Part shown: piece by piece, positions 42,681 to 53,377 of the stretch | Layout of the letters: each line of letters starts with the position of its first letter | How positions within the stretch are numbered: the stretch's first letter is position 1 | Notes under the pieces: generated by a model | Seen by the model: the letters and a program-made list of their open reading frames with translations, nothing else | Told to the model about the DNA's origin: nothing | Database searches by the model: none | Translations under genes and position numbers: made by a program | Assembly: GCA_035604615.1 (NCBI GenBank) | Contig: DATNID010000021.1 | Location: 1-64,000, forward strand | DNA length: 64,000 nucleotides | Source of the DNA: DATJLY01 sp035604615 | Lineage (GTDB): Bacteria; Pseudomonadota; Alphaproteobacteria; ATCC43930; CGMCC-115725 | Direction of reading: 5' to 3'

Positions 42681-43598
42681 CTACTCCACCGGCGTCGGGT
42701 CGGCGATGATGGGGTTACGCAAGGTCCCGAGGCCGGTGATCTCGACCTCGCAGATGTCGCCGGGCTTCATGCGGGTGCGGCCGGGAATGCGCTTCGAATC
42801 GTAGGGGGTCGGCTGATAGCCCGGCGGCGGGTGGAGCGCGCCGGGCGTTCCCATCACGATCACGTCGCCCGCGCGCAGCAGGTATCCGGTCGAGAGGTAA
42901 TGGATCACCTGCTCGACCGAGAACAGCATGTCGTCGAGCTTGGATTTCTGCTTGTCGACGCCGTTGAGGCGGGTGATGACGGTGTGGTTGGGCGGCGGGC
43001 CGAACTCGTCGGGCGTCATCAGCCACGGGCCGAAGCTGCCCGAGCGCTCGAAATTCTTGCCCAGCCCGAATTGCCGGTTGTGGCCCTGAAACTCGCGCAC
43101 CGAGCCTTCGTTGTAGCAGGAATATCCTGCCACGTGCTGCAGCGCGCGCTTCACCGGGATGTGGCGGCCGGGCGTGCCGATCACCACCGCCAGCTCGCCC
43201 TCGTAATCGAAGGTCTCGGCGACCTTGGGGTCGGGGCACCACAGCGGCTCGAGATGCCCGACCTGGCTGCACGGCATGCGCATGAAGATCTGCGGATAGT
43301 CCTTGGAGGTGGTGAGGCCGGTCTCCTCGATATGCGCCTTGAAGTTGAGCGCCAGGGCCCAGATCGCCTGCGGCTCGGGCATGACCGGATCAACCGACAC
43401 CTGGTCGAGCCTGAGATCCGGGTCGCGCCCCTTCACCGCCTCGGCCGCCGCCTTCAAGCCAGCCGGCCCCATCTCCAGGATCGCCTTCAGCGTTCCCGGC
43501 AATTCGGGCGCCGCGCGCCTGAGCGACACGAAGCGCACATCGTCCGCCATCACGCCGACCCCGGTGTGATCGCGCCGGTGATAGGAGATGAGCCGCAT
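42681..43598 (-). CDS. Fumarylacetoacetate-hydrolase-family protein
   Basis: 305 residues from ATG 43598 (AGAGGGGA upstream). N-terminal extension 'RLISYHRRDHTGVGVMADD' and the FAH core with metal ligands in 'FDYEGELAVVIGTPG', 'GYSCYNEGSVREFQGHNRQF' and 'GDVIVMGTPGALHPPPGY'. The family hydrolyses or decarboxylates 2-oxo acids formed in ring-cleavage pathways. It lies 20 bp downstream of an extradiol-type VOC gene on the same strand, which supports a catabolic role. Confidence 0.88.
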   Translation of the reverse strand: MRLISYHRRDHTGVGVMADDVRFVSLRRAAPELPGTLKAILEMGPAGLKAAAEAVKGRDPDLRLDQVSVDPVMPEPQAIWALALNFKAHIEETGLTTSKDYPQIFMRMPCSQVGHLEPLWCPDPKVAETFDYEGELAVVIGTPGRHIPVKRALQHVAGYSCYNEGSVREFQGHNRQFGLGKNFERSGSFGPWLMTPDEFGPPPNHTVITRLNGVDKQKSKLDDMLFSVEQVIHYLSTGYLLRAGDVIVMGTPGALHPPPGYQPTPYDSKRIPGRTRMKPGDICEVEITGLGTLRNPIIADPTPVE

Positions 43599-43618
43599 GG
43601 TTGTTCCCCTCTTCGCGT

Positions 43619-44587
43619 TCAGTTCATGGCCCGGACGGCGCGCAGCGACGGCCGGTTGTCCGACGGACGCGGCCGCTCCAGCCCCTCGGGCAAGTGCCAC
43701 TCGGAGAAGCGGTTGACGCGGAAGTTCGACGGCTTCCACGCCTCGGTGACGAAATCGGGATTGGAGAAATACTCGATCGTGCCGCCGAGCGGATTCTTGA
43801 AGTACCAGAAATAGGCCGACGAGATCGGATGCCGCCCCGGCCCGACCGCGGTCTCGTGGCCGGTGCCCGAGAAATGCATACCGCCGCCGAACACCTCGTG
43901 GATGTCGTGGACCTCGAACGCGACGTGATGCAGCTCGGTCTTGCCGCCCGGCTGCTTCAGCAGAAACAGGTTGTGATGGTCGGCGCGCGCGGCATAGCGC
44001 AGGAACACGGCGGCGCCGCCCACGTAGCGGTCCGACAGGTGGAAGCCGAGCCGCTTGACGTAGAAATTCTCGCCGGCGCGCACGTCAGGGACGGCGAAGA
44101 CGATGTGGCCCATGCGGAACGGCCGCGCGCGCTCGTACATCGGGCTCGGCGCGTCGACCCGGCCGCGCGCGCCGGGCACGTTCAAGGGCAAGGTCGAACG
44201 GTCGGGCTCCTTGCCGTGACGCCACACCCGGATGCCGAAATTGACGCCGCAATCGTCGACCGCGTGGATCGTGCCGTCCTTGTCCTCGCTGACATCGCGA
44301 TCGCGCGCCAGCTCGTCGCCCAGCGCGTCGCGGTCCTTGGCCGAGCGCACGCCCCACACCACCTCGCGGAACTCGGCGCCGCCTGAGAGCTTGGGCGGGA
44401 GCGACTTGCTGCCGTCGGGCCGCACCACGACCTCGCTGCCGATCTCGGTGGCGAAGACCAGGCCGGACTTGGCGTCCTTCACCTTCTTCAGGCCCCAATC
44501 GGCGAACAGCTTGCGCGGCACCGAGAGATCGGGGGCGCCGAACACCACGCTGTCGATGCCGACGAACCGCGCATCATGCTTCGCCAT
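43619..44587 (-). CDS. Two-domain VOC protein, extradiol ring-cleavage-dioxygenase-like
   Basis: 322 residues with two VOC modules. The N-terminal one (about 1-135) is degenerate; the C-terminal one (about 158-290) carries likely Fe ligands His in 'RMGHIVFAVPD', His in 'TELHHVAFEV' and Glu in 'GGTIEYFSNPDFV'. This arrangement resembles catechol 2,3-dioxygenase-type enzymes. Followed by a FAH hydrolase, the natural next activity after ring opening; the aromatic substrate is unknown. Confidence 0.85.
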   Translation of the reverse strand: MAKHDARFVGIDSVVFGAPDLSVPRKLFADWGLKKVKDAKSGLVFATEIGSEVVVRPDGSKSLPPKLSGGAEFREVVWGVRSAKDRDALGDELARDRDVSEDKDGTIHAVDDCGVNFGIRVWRHGKEPDRSTLPLNVPGARGRVDAPSPMYERARPFRMGHIVFAVPDVRAGENFYVKRLGFHLSDRYVGGAAVFLRYAARADHHNLFLLKQPGGKTELHHVAFEVHDIHEVFGGGMHFSGTGHETAVGPGRHPISSAYFWYFKNPLGGTIEYFSNPDFVTEAWKPSNFRVNRFSEWHLPEGLERPRPSDNRPSLRAVRAMN

Positions 44588-44676
44588 GGCAAGCCTCGCT
44601 TGAGCCCTGAGGATCGTGCGCGACTAGAGCATCGCCCGACGCCCGCGGTCAAGGGCACCCTCGGCGTTCCGAGAAA

Positions 44677-45363
44677 TCAGACGGAGGTCACGGGCCTCAT
44701 CGCGTGTCGGTCATCAGCGCAGCGGTCCGGAAGAACGAGGCGGAATTCGCGCCTGAAGCGGAGATTTATATAGTCCCACAGCTCCGTGATCTCCTCCGCG
44801 CCGCCATTATCGGCGATCTCCATCACGGTGCGACCGTCGATCATGCTGGCCGCAAAGCCGGTGCGGTGATGCACCACGACCGGGGCGAGCGCGCCCCGCT
44901 GCGACAGCGCTAGCGCCGCCTCGGCAGTGATGCGTGCCCTCGGCGTCGCGCCGTTGAGCACGAAAATGAAGGGTTTCGCCAGCCGCTCGACAAATTCGAC
45001 GGTGGCGGCGGCGGCGCGCAGATCGTGCGGGCTCGGCTGTACCGGCACCAGCACGAGGTCCGCGTGGCGAATGACTTCGACGACAGTCTCCAAGATGGCG
45101 GGAGGCGTGTCGACGAGGACAAGCGCGACGCCCGCCGCGCGCATCCGCTCGAGATCCGTCGCGAGCTGCGCCATGCGGCACCGCGCGAAGAGCGGCGTAT
45201 TCGCTTGGCGCGCATTCCACCAATCGGACAGGCTGCCTTGCGGATCGGAATCGACGAGAGCGACGGCACCGGACATCGTCCTCTCAGCCGCGATTGCAAG
45301 ATGCCCCGCCAAGGTCGTTTTGCCGGAACCGCCTTTTTGCGACGCAAGCGCAATGACGTACAT
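44677..45363 (-). CDS. ParA/MinD-family ATPase
   Basis: 228 residues from ATG 45363. The deviant Walker A 'LASQKGGSGKTTLAGHLAIA' with the signature Lys, switch I 'LVDSDPQGSLSDWW' and Walker B-like 'LVLVDTPPAILETVVEVIRH' define an orphan ParA. There is no ParB or parS-type repeat nearby. It is divergent (235 bp) from a Sel1/TM protein, suggesting the two are coregulated; it may position a protein complex rather than DNA. The last residues (PDRCADDRHAMRPVTSV) are unusual. Confidence 0.9.
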   Translation of the reverse strand: MYVIALASQKGGSGKTTLAGHLAIAAERTMSGAVALVDSDPQGSLSDWWNARQANTPLFARCRMAQLATDLERMRAAGVALVLVDTPPAILETVVEVIRHADLVLVPVQPSPHDLRAAAATVEFVERLAKPFIFVLNGATPRARITAEAALALSQRGALAPVVVHHRTGFAASMIDGRTVMEIADNGGAEEITELWDYINLRFRREFRLVLPDRCADDRHAMRPVTSV

Positions 45364-45598
45364 AAAGTCCACCCTCGACGCTTGACTGACTGGGGCTTGA
45401 CGCTACTCGCTTTACGAAACGGCAACCACTCCGTTTGCAGACAAAGCGGCGAAAGTGATCGACAAGTCGCCACCTCGATTCAAGCGAATTGGCGGCAAAT
45501 TGAGGACGAAAGTGCTTTGTCGATTCGCGTTGAGATGTCAGAATCGATTCTCCGCTCAATTGCGCGAACGGCTCCCCTTTATCTTTTCCTGTGCGTCA

Positions 45599-46948
45599 AT
45601 GAAGTTACCGATGCCGTTGCCCAATGGGCTAGGGGTACTCGTTCCGGAAGCGGATCTGCGCACCATCGTGATCCCGCGGCGGGATCTGTGTCCCAAAGCA
45701 GGGGATGCAACACTCGCGCTCGCCCAATCCGAATTGGCGGAAGGACTTTTCTTCGCCAAGGGCTCCGCCACGGCTCAAGCATTCCGACCCTCATATTGGC
45801 ACTATGACGAGCCTCATACCGTCGAGGCGGAAGACGCTTGCGCTGCAATCGAGGACGGGACGGAAGATGGCGCCGTCGGCCCGCATGACTCATCTCGCGG
45901 CGACGACGAGCTCATCTTCATCGAGCGCGGGTTCCTCGCCACACATCTTCGGGCGCTGATGCAGGAGCATGCCCCTGGATCCGACCACGGCAGCGCCGAG
46001 CAATCTGAAATGCCATCGTTCAAGCCAGAAATTCCGGAATCCCGAGTTCCTGAAGCGGATTTACGCTCGATCCAGCTCCGGCGGAGCAGGCCCGAGACGA
46101 CATTGGTCGACGGTTTGTTCTTGCGAAAGAGCGTCGACGCCGCCTCCGCGACCGAACGTGCGTTGGAAGTGCCATTGGAAGGTCGCTCCGGATGCGACAC
46201 GACGTCCGATGTCCCCGAGCCTTGCGTCCAAGCGCGCGAGGATGCACCACGCGTCGGATTCGAGGACGGGCCTGTCGCTAGGCTCTGTCTCGAGACAGCG
46301 CCGCCCGTGGCGTCGGACGTCGAGATCGGCGAGGCAGCACCGCTCGCGAGCGTGAAGGCCGAATTCGCGCAGCGCGACAATGCCGCGCGTCGCGACGACA
46401 CGGTCCATGACGCGGCATTCGTGCGGCCAAGCGAACGCCGAAGACCCTCTCTGGCACCCGCACAGGTGGCGATCCTCGTGTTCGGCAGCGTCGCTTTGCT
46501 GGTGTCCATTGTGGTCTTCATCCTTTCCAATACACCCCGGCCCGGCGACATCGTCGCCGTGCAGCTGCCACAAGTCACGGCTCCGGCTGCCGTTCCCGTC
46601 ACCGCTCCGGTTACCGCTCCGGTCGCGGAACCGGTTGCCGCCCAAGTCACCGCTCCGGTGGTCCAACCGACGTCCGAGGCCGGTGGGGATTTCCTCGCGC
46701 GCGGCGACGATAGCCTCAGACTCGGCGATGTCTTCGCCGCACGGCTTTACTACGAGCGCGCCGCCGACGTCGGAAACGCGCACGGAGCACTCATGGTGGG
46801 CGCGACGTTCGATCCGGCCTTCCTCGCCCGCGTCGGCGTGCAAGGGCTTCAAGGCGACGAGAAAGCTGCTTTGGCATGGTATCGTCGCGCCAGCGCGCTC
46901 GGCGATCCGGAAGCGGCGAAACTGCAGAAGGGTCTCGAGCGCAAATAG
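45599..46948 (+). CDS. Single-pass membrane protein with internal repeats and C-terminal Sel1-like region
   Basis: 449 residues from ATG 45599 (no good ribosome site; start uncertain). An acidic cytoplasmic part contains two copies of a motif: 'VPEADLRTIVIPRRD...LAEGLFFAKG' and 'VPEADLRSIQLRRSR...LVDGLFLRKS'. A membrane helix ('VAILVFGSVALLVSIVVFIL', about 300-319) follows, then a Val-Thr-Ala-Pro-rich periplasmic linker and Sel1/TPR-like repeats ('LGDVFAARLYYERAADVGNA', 'KAALAWYRRASALGDPEAAK'). It is divergent from parA. The duplicated cytoplasmic motif could be a docking site, for instance for ParA; this is inference. Confidence 0.75.
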   Translation: MKLPMPLPNGLGVLVPEADLRTIVIPRRDLCPKAGDATLALAQSELAEGLFFAKGSATAQAFRPSYWHYDEPHTVEAEDACAAIEDGTEDGAVGPHDSSRGDDELIFIERGFLATHLRALMQEHAPGSDHGSAEQSEMPSFKPEIPESRVPEADLRSIQLRRSRPETTLVDGLFLRKSVDAASATERALEVPLEGRSGCDTTSDVPEPCVQAREDAPRVGFEDGPVARLCLETAPPVASDVEIGEAAPLASVKAEFAQRDNAARRDDTVHDAAFVRPSERRRPSLAPAQVAILVFGSVALLVSIVVFILSNTPRPGDIVAVQLPQVTAPAAVPVTAPVTAPVAEPVAAQVTAPVVQPTSEAGGDFLARGDDSLRLGDVFAARLYYERAADVGNAHGALMVGATFDPAFLARVGVQGLQGDEKAALAWYRRASALGDPEAAKLQKGLERK

Positions 46949-47061
46949 CGGGTGCGCGCTCCGTCTCCCATCCTGCACCGCTGCCCTTCGCAGTGCCGCG
47001 ACATGCGCCATCGACGGCTGCCGCGCGCGCCGGTATGGTGCGGCGAAACCGGAGAGACGGC

Positions 47062-48234
47062 ATGGAAGGAGCCAACACCGCGCGCCCGACCGAGGCCGAC
47101 ATCGTGGCGCGCGCCCGCGCCATGCTGCCGATGCTGCGCCAGCGCGCGGCCGAGACCGAGGCGCTGCGCCGCCTGCCCGACGCCACCAACCGCGAATTCG
47201 CCGAGGCCGGGTTCTACAAGATCATGCAGCCGCACCGCTATGGCGGCTACGAGCTGCGCTTCGGGCTCCAGACGGAGCTCGGCGCCGAGCTGGGCCGCGC
47301 CTGCGGCTCGGCGGCGTGGGTTGCCAGCATCACCTCGTGCCATCCCTGGCTCGCCGGCATGTTCCCCCCGGAGGCGCAGGACGAGATCTGGGGCGAGAGC
47401 GCCGAGACGACAGTGTCCAGCTCGTTCATGGCGGTGGCGCCGAAGGTCGAGCGCACGCAAGGCGGCTATCGCGTCTCGGGGCGGTGGAAATTCTCCAGCG
47501 GCGTCGATCACTGCCGATGGGCGGTGGTGATGCTGCCGATCCCGCCCAAGGTCTTCTTCGCCCTGCTGCGCCTCTCCGAGTGCCGGGTCGAGGATACCTG
47601 GCGCGCGGTCGGCCTCGCCGGCACCGGCAGCAACGACATCGTCGCCGATAGCGTATTCCTGCCCGACCGCCGCCTGCTCGACCTCGACGATGTCAAGGGC
47701 GGGCCGACGCCGGGCAGCGCGGTCAACGACCATTATCTCTACCGCCTGCCGGTGCTGGCGCCCTTGACCTTCAGCATCGTCGGCAACGCGCTGGGCGTCG
47801 CGCGCGGCATCGCCGAGACCATCGTCGAGCAGCTCCAGGTGCAGAAGAGCCGCGCCGGCACGCCGGTCGCCGCCAACCAGAGCATCCAGCTCCGCGTCGC
47901 CGAGGCGCAGGCCGAGATCGACGCCGCCCACGCGCTGGTCTTCAAGGACCGCGACGAGATCGTGCGCAAGGGCCTGGCGGGCGAGACCATCACCCTCGCC
48001 GACCGGGTGCGTTATCGCCGCGACATGAGCTTTTCGGGGCAGCTCTGCGTGCGCGCGGTGGAGCGGCTGTTCCCGATCGTCGGCGCGCAGGGGCTGATGA
48101 GCGACCATCCGGTGCAGCGCGGCTGGCGCGACCTGCGCGCCATCTCGCATCACCTCGCCATGACCTGGGACATCCAGGGCTCGCTCTATGGCGCGGTGAC
48201 GCTCGGTCTCCCCTGCCCCGATCCGAAGATCTGA
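47062..48234 (+). CDS. Acyl-CoA-dehydrogenase-like flavin monooxygenase (HsaA/HpaB-type oxygenase component)
   Basis: 390 residues from ATG 47062 with GGAGAG 7 nt upstream. 'NREFAEAGFYKIMQPHRYGG' and 'LGRACGSAAWVASITSCHPW', 'GYRVSGRWKFSSGVDHCRWA' and the helical C-terminal domain place it in the Acyl-CoA_dh_2 group, whose members hydroxylate phenols with reduced flavin (HsaA, HpaH-like). No flavin reductase gene is adjacent. The luciferase-like gene starts 1 nt after its stop. Confidence 0.85.
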   Translation: MEGANTARPTEADIVARARAMLPMLRQRAAETEALRRLPDATNREFAEAGFYKIMQPHRYGGYELRFGLQTELGAELGRACGSAAWVASITSCHPWLAGMFPPEAQDEIWGESAETTVSSSFMAVAPKVERTQGGYRVSGRWKFSSGVDHCRWAVVMLPIPPKVFFALLRLSECRVEDTWRAVGLAGTGSNDIVADSVFLPDRRLLDLDDVKGGPTPGSAVNDHYLYRLPVLAPLTFSIVGNALGVARGIAETIVEQLQVQKSRAGTPVAANQSIQLRVAEAQAEIDAAHALVFKDRDEIVRKGLAGETITLADRVRYRRDMSFSGQLCVRAVERLFPIVGAQGLMSDHPVQRGWRDLRAISHHLAMTWDIQGSLYGAVTLGLPCPDPKI

Positions 48235-48235
48235 C

Positions 48236-49237
48236 ATGGAATTCGGAATCTTCGATCACGTCGACCGCAACGCGCTGGCGCTGAGCGATTTCTACGAAAT
48301 GCGGCTCAAGATCGTCGAGGCCTATGACCGCGCCGGCTTCCGCTCCTATCACATCGCCGAGCACCATGCGACGCCGGTGGGCATGGCACCGAGCCCGAGC
48401 GTGTTCCTGTCGGCGGTGGCGCAGCGCACCAAGCGGCTGCGCTTCGGGCCGCTCGTTTATCTCCTGCCGCTCTATCACCCGCTGCGGCTGATCGAGGAGA
48501 TTTGCATGCTCGACCAGTTGAGCGGCGGGCGGCTCGAGCTGGGCGTGGGGCGCGGCGTGTCGCCAATCGAGGTGGGATATTACGGCATCGCGCCTGACGA
48601 CCGCGTGCCGATCTACCTCGAGACGCTGCAGGTGATCCGCGCCGGGTTGACGCAGAAGACGCTCGATTTCGAGGGCCGGTTCCATCGCTTCCGCGCCGTG
48701 CCGATGGAGCTCGAGCCTTATCAGCGTCCGCATCCGCCGATCTGGGTCGGGGTCGAGCGCCCCGACGGCGCCGAGCGCGCCGCGCGCGACGGCTTCAACT
48801 TCGTTTCCGCGCATCCTTTGCCCGAAGTGCGGGCGATTACCGACGCCTATCGCGCCACTTGGGCGGCGACGCATGGCACCAAGCCGCTGCCGCTGATGGG
48901 TCTCGCGCGCTTCATCGTGGTGGCGCCCAGCGACGACGAGGCGCTCGCGATCGCGCGCCGCGCCTATCCGAAATGGCAGGCGAGCCTCACCCACCTCGCG
49001 CGCATGCACAACGTGCCGACCCAGAACCCGCGGCCCCCCGACTTCGACGCGATCCGCCATGGCGGGCGCGGCATCGCCGGCTCGCCCGCAACGGTGGCCG
49101 CGGAGCTGCGCAAGCAGCTCGTCGAGGCCGGCGCCAATTATTGCGTCGGCCAATTCGCCTTCGGCGACATGACCCTGGCCGAAGTCACCCGCACCATCGA
49201 CCTCTTCGCACGCGAGGTGATGCCGGCGCTGGCATAG
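48236..49237 (+). CDS. LLM-class flavin-dependent oxidoreductase
   Basis: 333 residues. A TIM-barrel luciferase-like monooxygenase: 'EAYDRAGFRSYHIAEHHATP', 'RLRFGPLVYLLPLYHPLRLI' and 'DQLSGGRLELGVGRGVSPIE'. It uses FMNH2 or F420-type cofactor to oxidise an unknown substrate. It is tightly linked to the upstream oxygenase, so both probably act in one degradative route. The gene ends about 30 bp before a strong inverted repeat. Confidence 0.9.
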   Translation: MEFGIFDHVDRNALALSDFYEMRLKIVEAYDRAGFRSYHIAEHHATPVGMAPSPSVFLSAVAQRTKRLRFGPLVYLLPLYHPLRLIEEICMLDQLSGGRLELGVGRGVSPIEVGYYGIAPDDRVPIYLETLQVIRAGLTQKTLDFEGRFHRFRAVPMELEPYQRPHPPIWVGVERPDGAERAARDGFNFVSAHPLPEVRAITDAYRATWAATHGTKPLPLMGLARFIVVAPSDDEALAIARRAYPKWQASLTHLARMHNVPTQNPRPPDFDAIRHGGRGIAGSPATVAAELRKQLVEAGANYCVGQFAFGDMTLAEVTRTIDLFAREVMPALA

Positions 49238-49266
49238 ATAACCCTGACAGGGATTGCATCAACGCC

Positions 49267-49362
49267 GTGCGTCCTTCGACTTCGCTCAGGATGAGGAAAT
49301 TCTTTGTCGCACGAAGAACGGTCCTCATCCTGAGCGGAGCGCAGCGTAGTCGAAGGACGCAC
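49267..49362. repeat. Long imperfect intergenic palindrome (possible repeat family/bidirectional terminator)
   Basis: GTGCGTCCTTCGAC (49267-49280) returns inverted as GTCGAAGGACGCAC (49349-49362), and CTCAGGATGAGGA (49285-49297) as TCCTCATCCTGAG (49320-49332); the right arm has a few extra bases. Elements with CCTTCGA...CTCAGGATGAGG are widespread intergenic repeats in alphaproteobacteria. It sits between convergent genes. Only one copy is in this window. Confidence 0.75.
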
Positions 49363-49388
49363 CAAGTTGATCCGATCGGATGGAGAGC

Positions 49389-50591
49389 CTACTCCAGCTT
49401 GGCGCAGGCCCGCTCGATGCGGTTGCAGGCTTCGCGCAGCTCGGCGTTCGAGGCGGCGTAGGAGACGCGGAAATGCGGCGCCAGCCCGAAGGCGGTGCCG
49501 GGCACCACCGCCACGCCCTCGGCATCGAGCAAATAGGTCACGAAGTCGGTGTCGGTCTCGATCATCTTGCCGTCCGGCGTGCGGCGTCCGATGGTCCCGG
49601 CGCAAGACGGATAGACGTAGAACGCGCCGTGCGGCGTCGGGCAATGGAGGCCCTTGCAGCGGTTGAGCCCGGCCACCACCAAATCGCGCCGCTCCTTGAA
49701 CACCGCGTTGTTGACCGGGATGAAGTCCTGCGGCCCATTGAGCGCCTCGACCGCGGCGGCCTGGCTGATCGAGCTGGGGTTGGTGGTGGACTGCGACTGC
49801 AGCCCCGCCATCGCCTTGATCAGCTCGGTCGGCCCGCCGGCATAGCCGATGCGCCAGCCGGTCATGCAATAGGCCTTCGACACGCCGTTCAAGGTCAGCG
49901 TGCGGGGATAGAGCTTGGGCTCGACCTGGGCGATCGAAGTGAACACGAAATCGTCGTAGACGAGATGCTCGTACATGTCGTCGGCGAGCACCCACACGTC
50001 GGGATGACGCACCAATACCTCGGCCAGCGCCGCGAGTTCGGCCCTGGTGTAGGCCGCGCCGGTCGGGTTCGAGGGCGAGTTGAGAATGAGCCACTTGGTC
50101 TTGCGCGTGATCGCCGCCTCGAGGTCCTCGGGCCTGAGCTTGAAGCCGTTGTTCTGTGGGCAGGTGACCGCGACCGGCGTCCCTTCGCACAGCACGACGA
50201 TGTCGGGGTACGACACCCAGTAGGGCGCCGGCACGATCACCTCGTCGCCGCGATTGACCGTCGCCAAGAGCGCATTGAACAGCACCTGCTTGCCGCCGGT
50301 GCCGACGCTGATCTGGTTCGGCGCGTAGGTCAGCTCGTTCTCGCGCTTGAACTTGCCGCACACCGCCTTCTTCAGCTCGGGCGTGCCGTCGACCTGGGTG
50401 TACTTGGTGTCGCCGCGGTCGATCGCCCGCTTGGCCGCGTCCTTGATGTTCTGCGGCGTGTCGAAATCGGGCTCGCCGGCGGCGAGGCCGATGATGTCGC
50501 GCCCCTCCGCCTTCAGTGCCAACGCCTTGTTGGAGATGAAGATGGTGGGCGACGGTTTGATCGCGAGCAGGCGGTCGGCGATGAAGGGCAT
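49389..50591 (-). CDS. aspC: Aspartate aminotransferase family, class I (AspC-like)
   Basis: 400 residues, normal length. The PLP lysine is Lys239 in 'LNGVSKAYCMTGWRIGYAGG'; the substrate and cofactor motifs 'VGTGGKQVLFNALLATVNRG' and 'NSPSNPTGAAYTRAEL' are present. Subgroup I-gamma enzymes like this transaminate aspartate and sometimes prephenate or aromatic amino acids. It follows ahpD by 30 bp on the same strand. Confidence 0.92.
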   Translation of the reverse strand: MPFIADRLLAIKPSPTIFISNKALALKAEGRDIIGLAAGEPDFDTPQNIKDAAKRAIDRGDTKYTQVDGTPELKKAVCGKFKRENELTYAPNQISVGTGGKQVLFNALLATVNRGDEVIVPAPYWVSYPDIVVLCEGTPVAVTCPQNNGFKLRPEDLEAAITRKTKWLILNSPSNPTGAAYTRAELAALAEVLVRHPDVWVLADDMYEHLVYDDFVFTSIAQVEPKLYPRTLTLNGVSKAYCMTGWRIGYAGGPTELIKAMAGLQSQSTTNPSSISQAAAVEALNGPQDFIPVNNAVFKERRDLVVAGLNRCKGLHCPTPHGAFYVYPSCAGTIGRRTPDGKMIETDTDFVTYLLDAEGVAVVPGTAFGLAPHFRVSYAASNAELREACNRIERACAKLE

Positions 50592-50621
50592 GGCACGGGC
50601 TCGGTTTGAGGGCCGCGCACT

Positions 50622-51185
50622 CTAGGGCGTGTTACGCTGCGGTGCAACATCGACTCGCGCGTCCGCCTCCAGCGCCGCCGCGATGCCACTCAGCACCGCG
50701 GCGAGGCGGACGGCGTCCTGGACCGTCTCGCGGGTGACGCCGTGCTGCACCAGATGGCGCTCGTGGGTCTCCATGCAGATGCCGCAGCCGTTGATCGCGG
50801 AGACCGCCAGCGCCATCAGCTCGAAATCGTTGCGCTCGATGCCGGACTGGATCGACGCCTGCATGCGGAGCCGCGCCGGCATTTTCTGATAGGCGGGCTC
50901 GTTGACCAGGTGGGTGAAGCGGTAATAGACGTTGTTCATGCCCATCAGCGCGGCCGCGCTCTTGGCTGCCGCCAGCGCCGCCTCGGACAGATGCGGCGCC
51001 GCCGCTGCGAAGGCCGCCGCGCGCAAGGCCGGGTCGCGCGCCGCGATCGAGGACGCCACCGCCACGCCCCAGAGCTGCTGCGCGCTGAGATTGGGCGAGG
51101 CGAGCGCGTCGGCGAGGTTGCGCTTCAGATCGCGCGCCCACTCGGGCAGGCGCGCGGCGAGATCGGTCAAGGGTTCGACGGTCAT
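50622..51185 (-). CDS. ahpD: Alkylhydroperoxidase AhpD-like protein
   Basis: 187 residues. The catalytic CxxC (Cys134, Cys137) and His141 appear in 'SAINGCGICMETHERHLVQH', matching AhpD, which reduces peroxides or recycles AhpC using a lipoamide adaptor. Full length fits the two-repeat AhpD fold. The usual neighbour ahpC is absent here; the next gene downstream is aspC. Confidence 0.88.
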   Translation of the reverse strand: MTVEPLTDLAARLPEWARDLKRNLADALASPNLSAQQLWGVAVASSIAARDPALRAAAFAAAAPHLSEAALAAAKSAAALMGMNNVYYRFTHLVNEPAYQKMPARLRMQASIQSGIERNDFELMALAVSAINGCGICMETHERHLVQHGVTRETVQDAVRLAAVLSGIAAALEADARVDVAPQRNTP

Positions 51186-51238
51186 GGGGTCCTCCTCACG
51201 GTCTGGCGCGTCGCGGCGACCGGCCTTATCTTAGCGCC

Positions 51239-53373
<2,135 letters not shown>

Positions 53374-53377
<4 letters not shown>

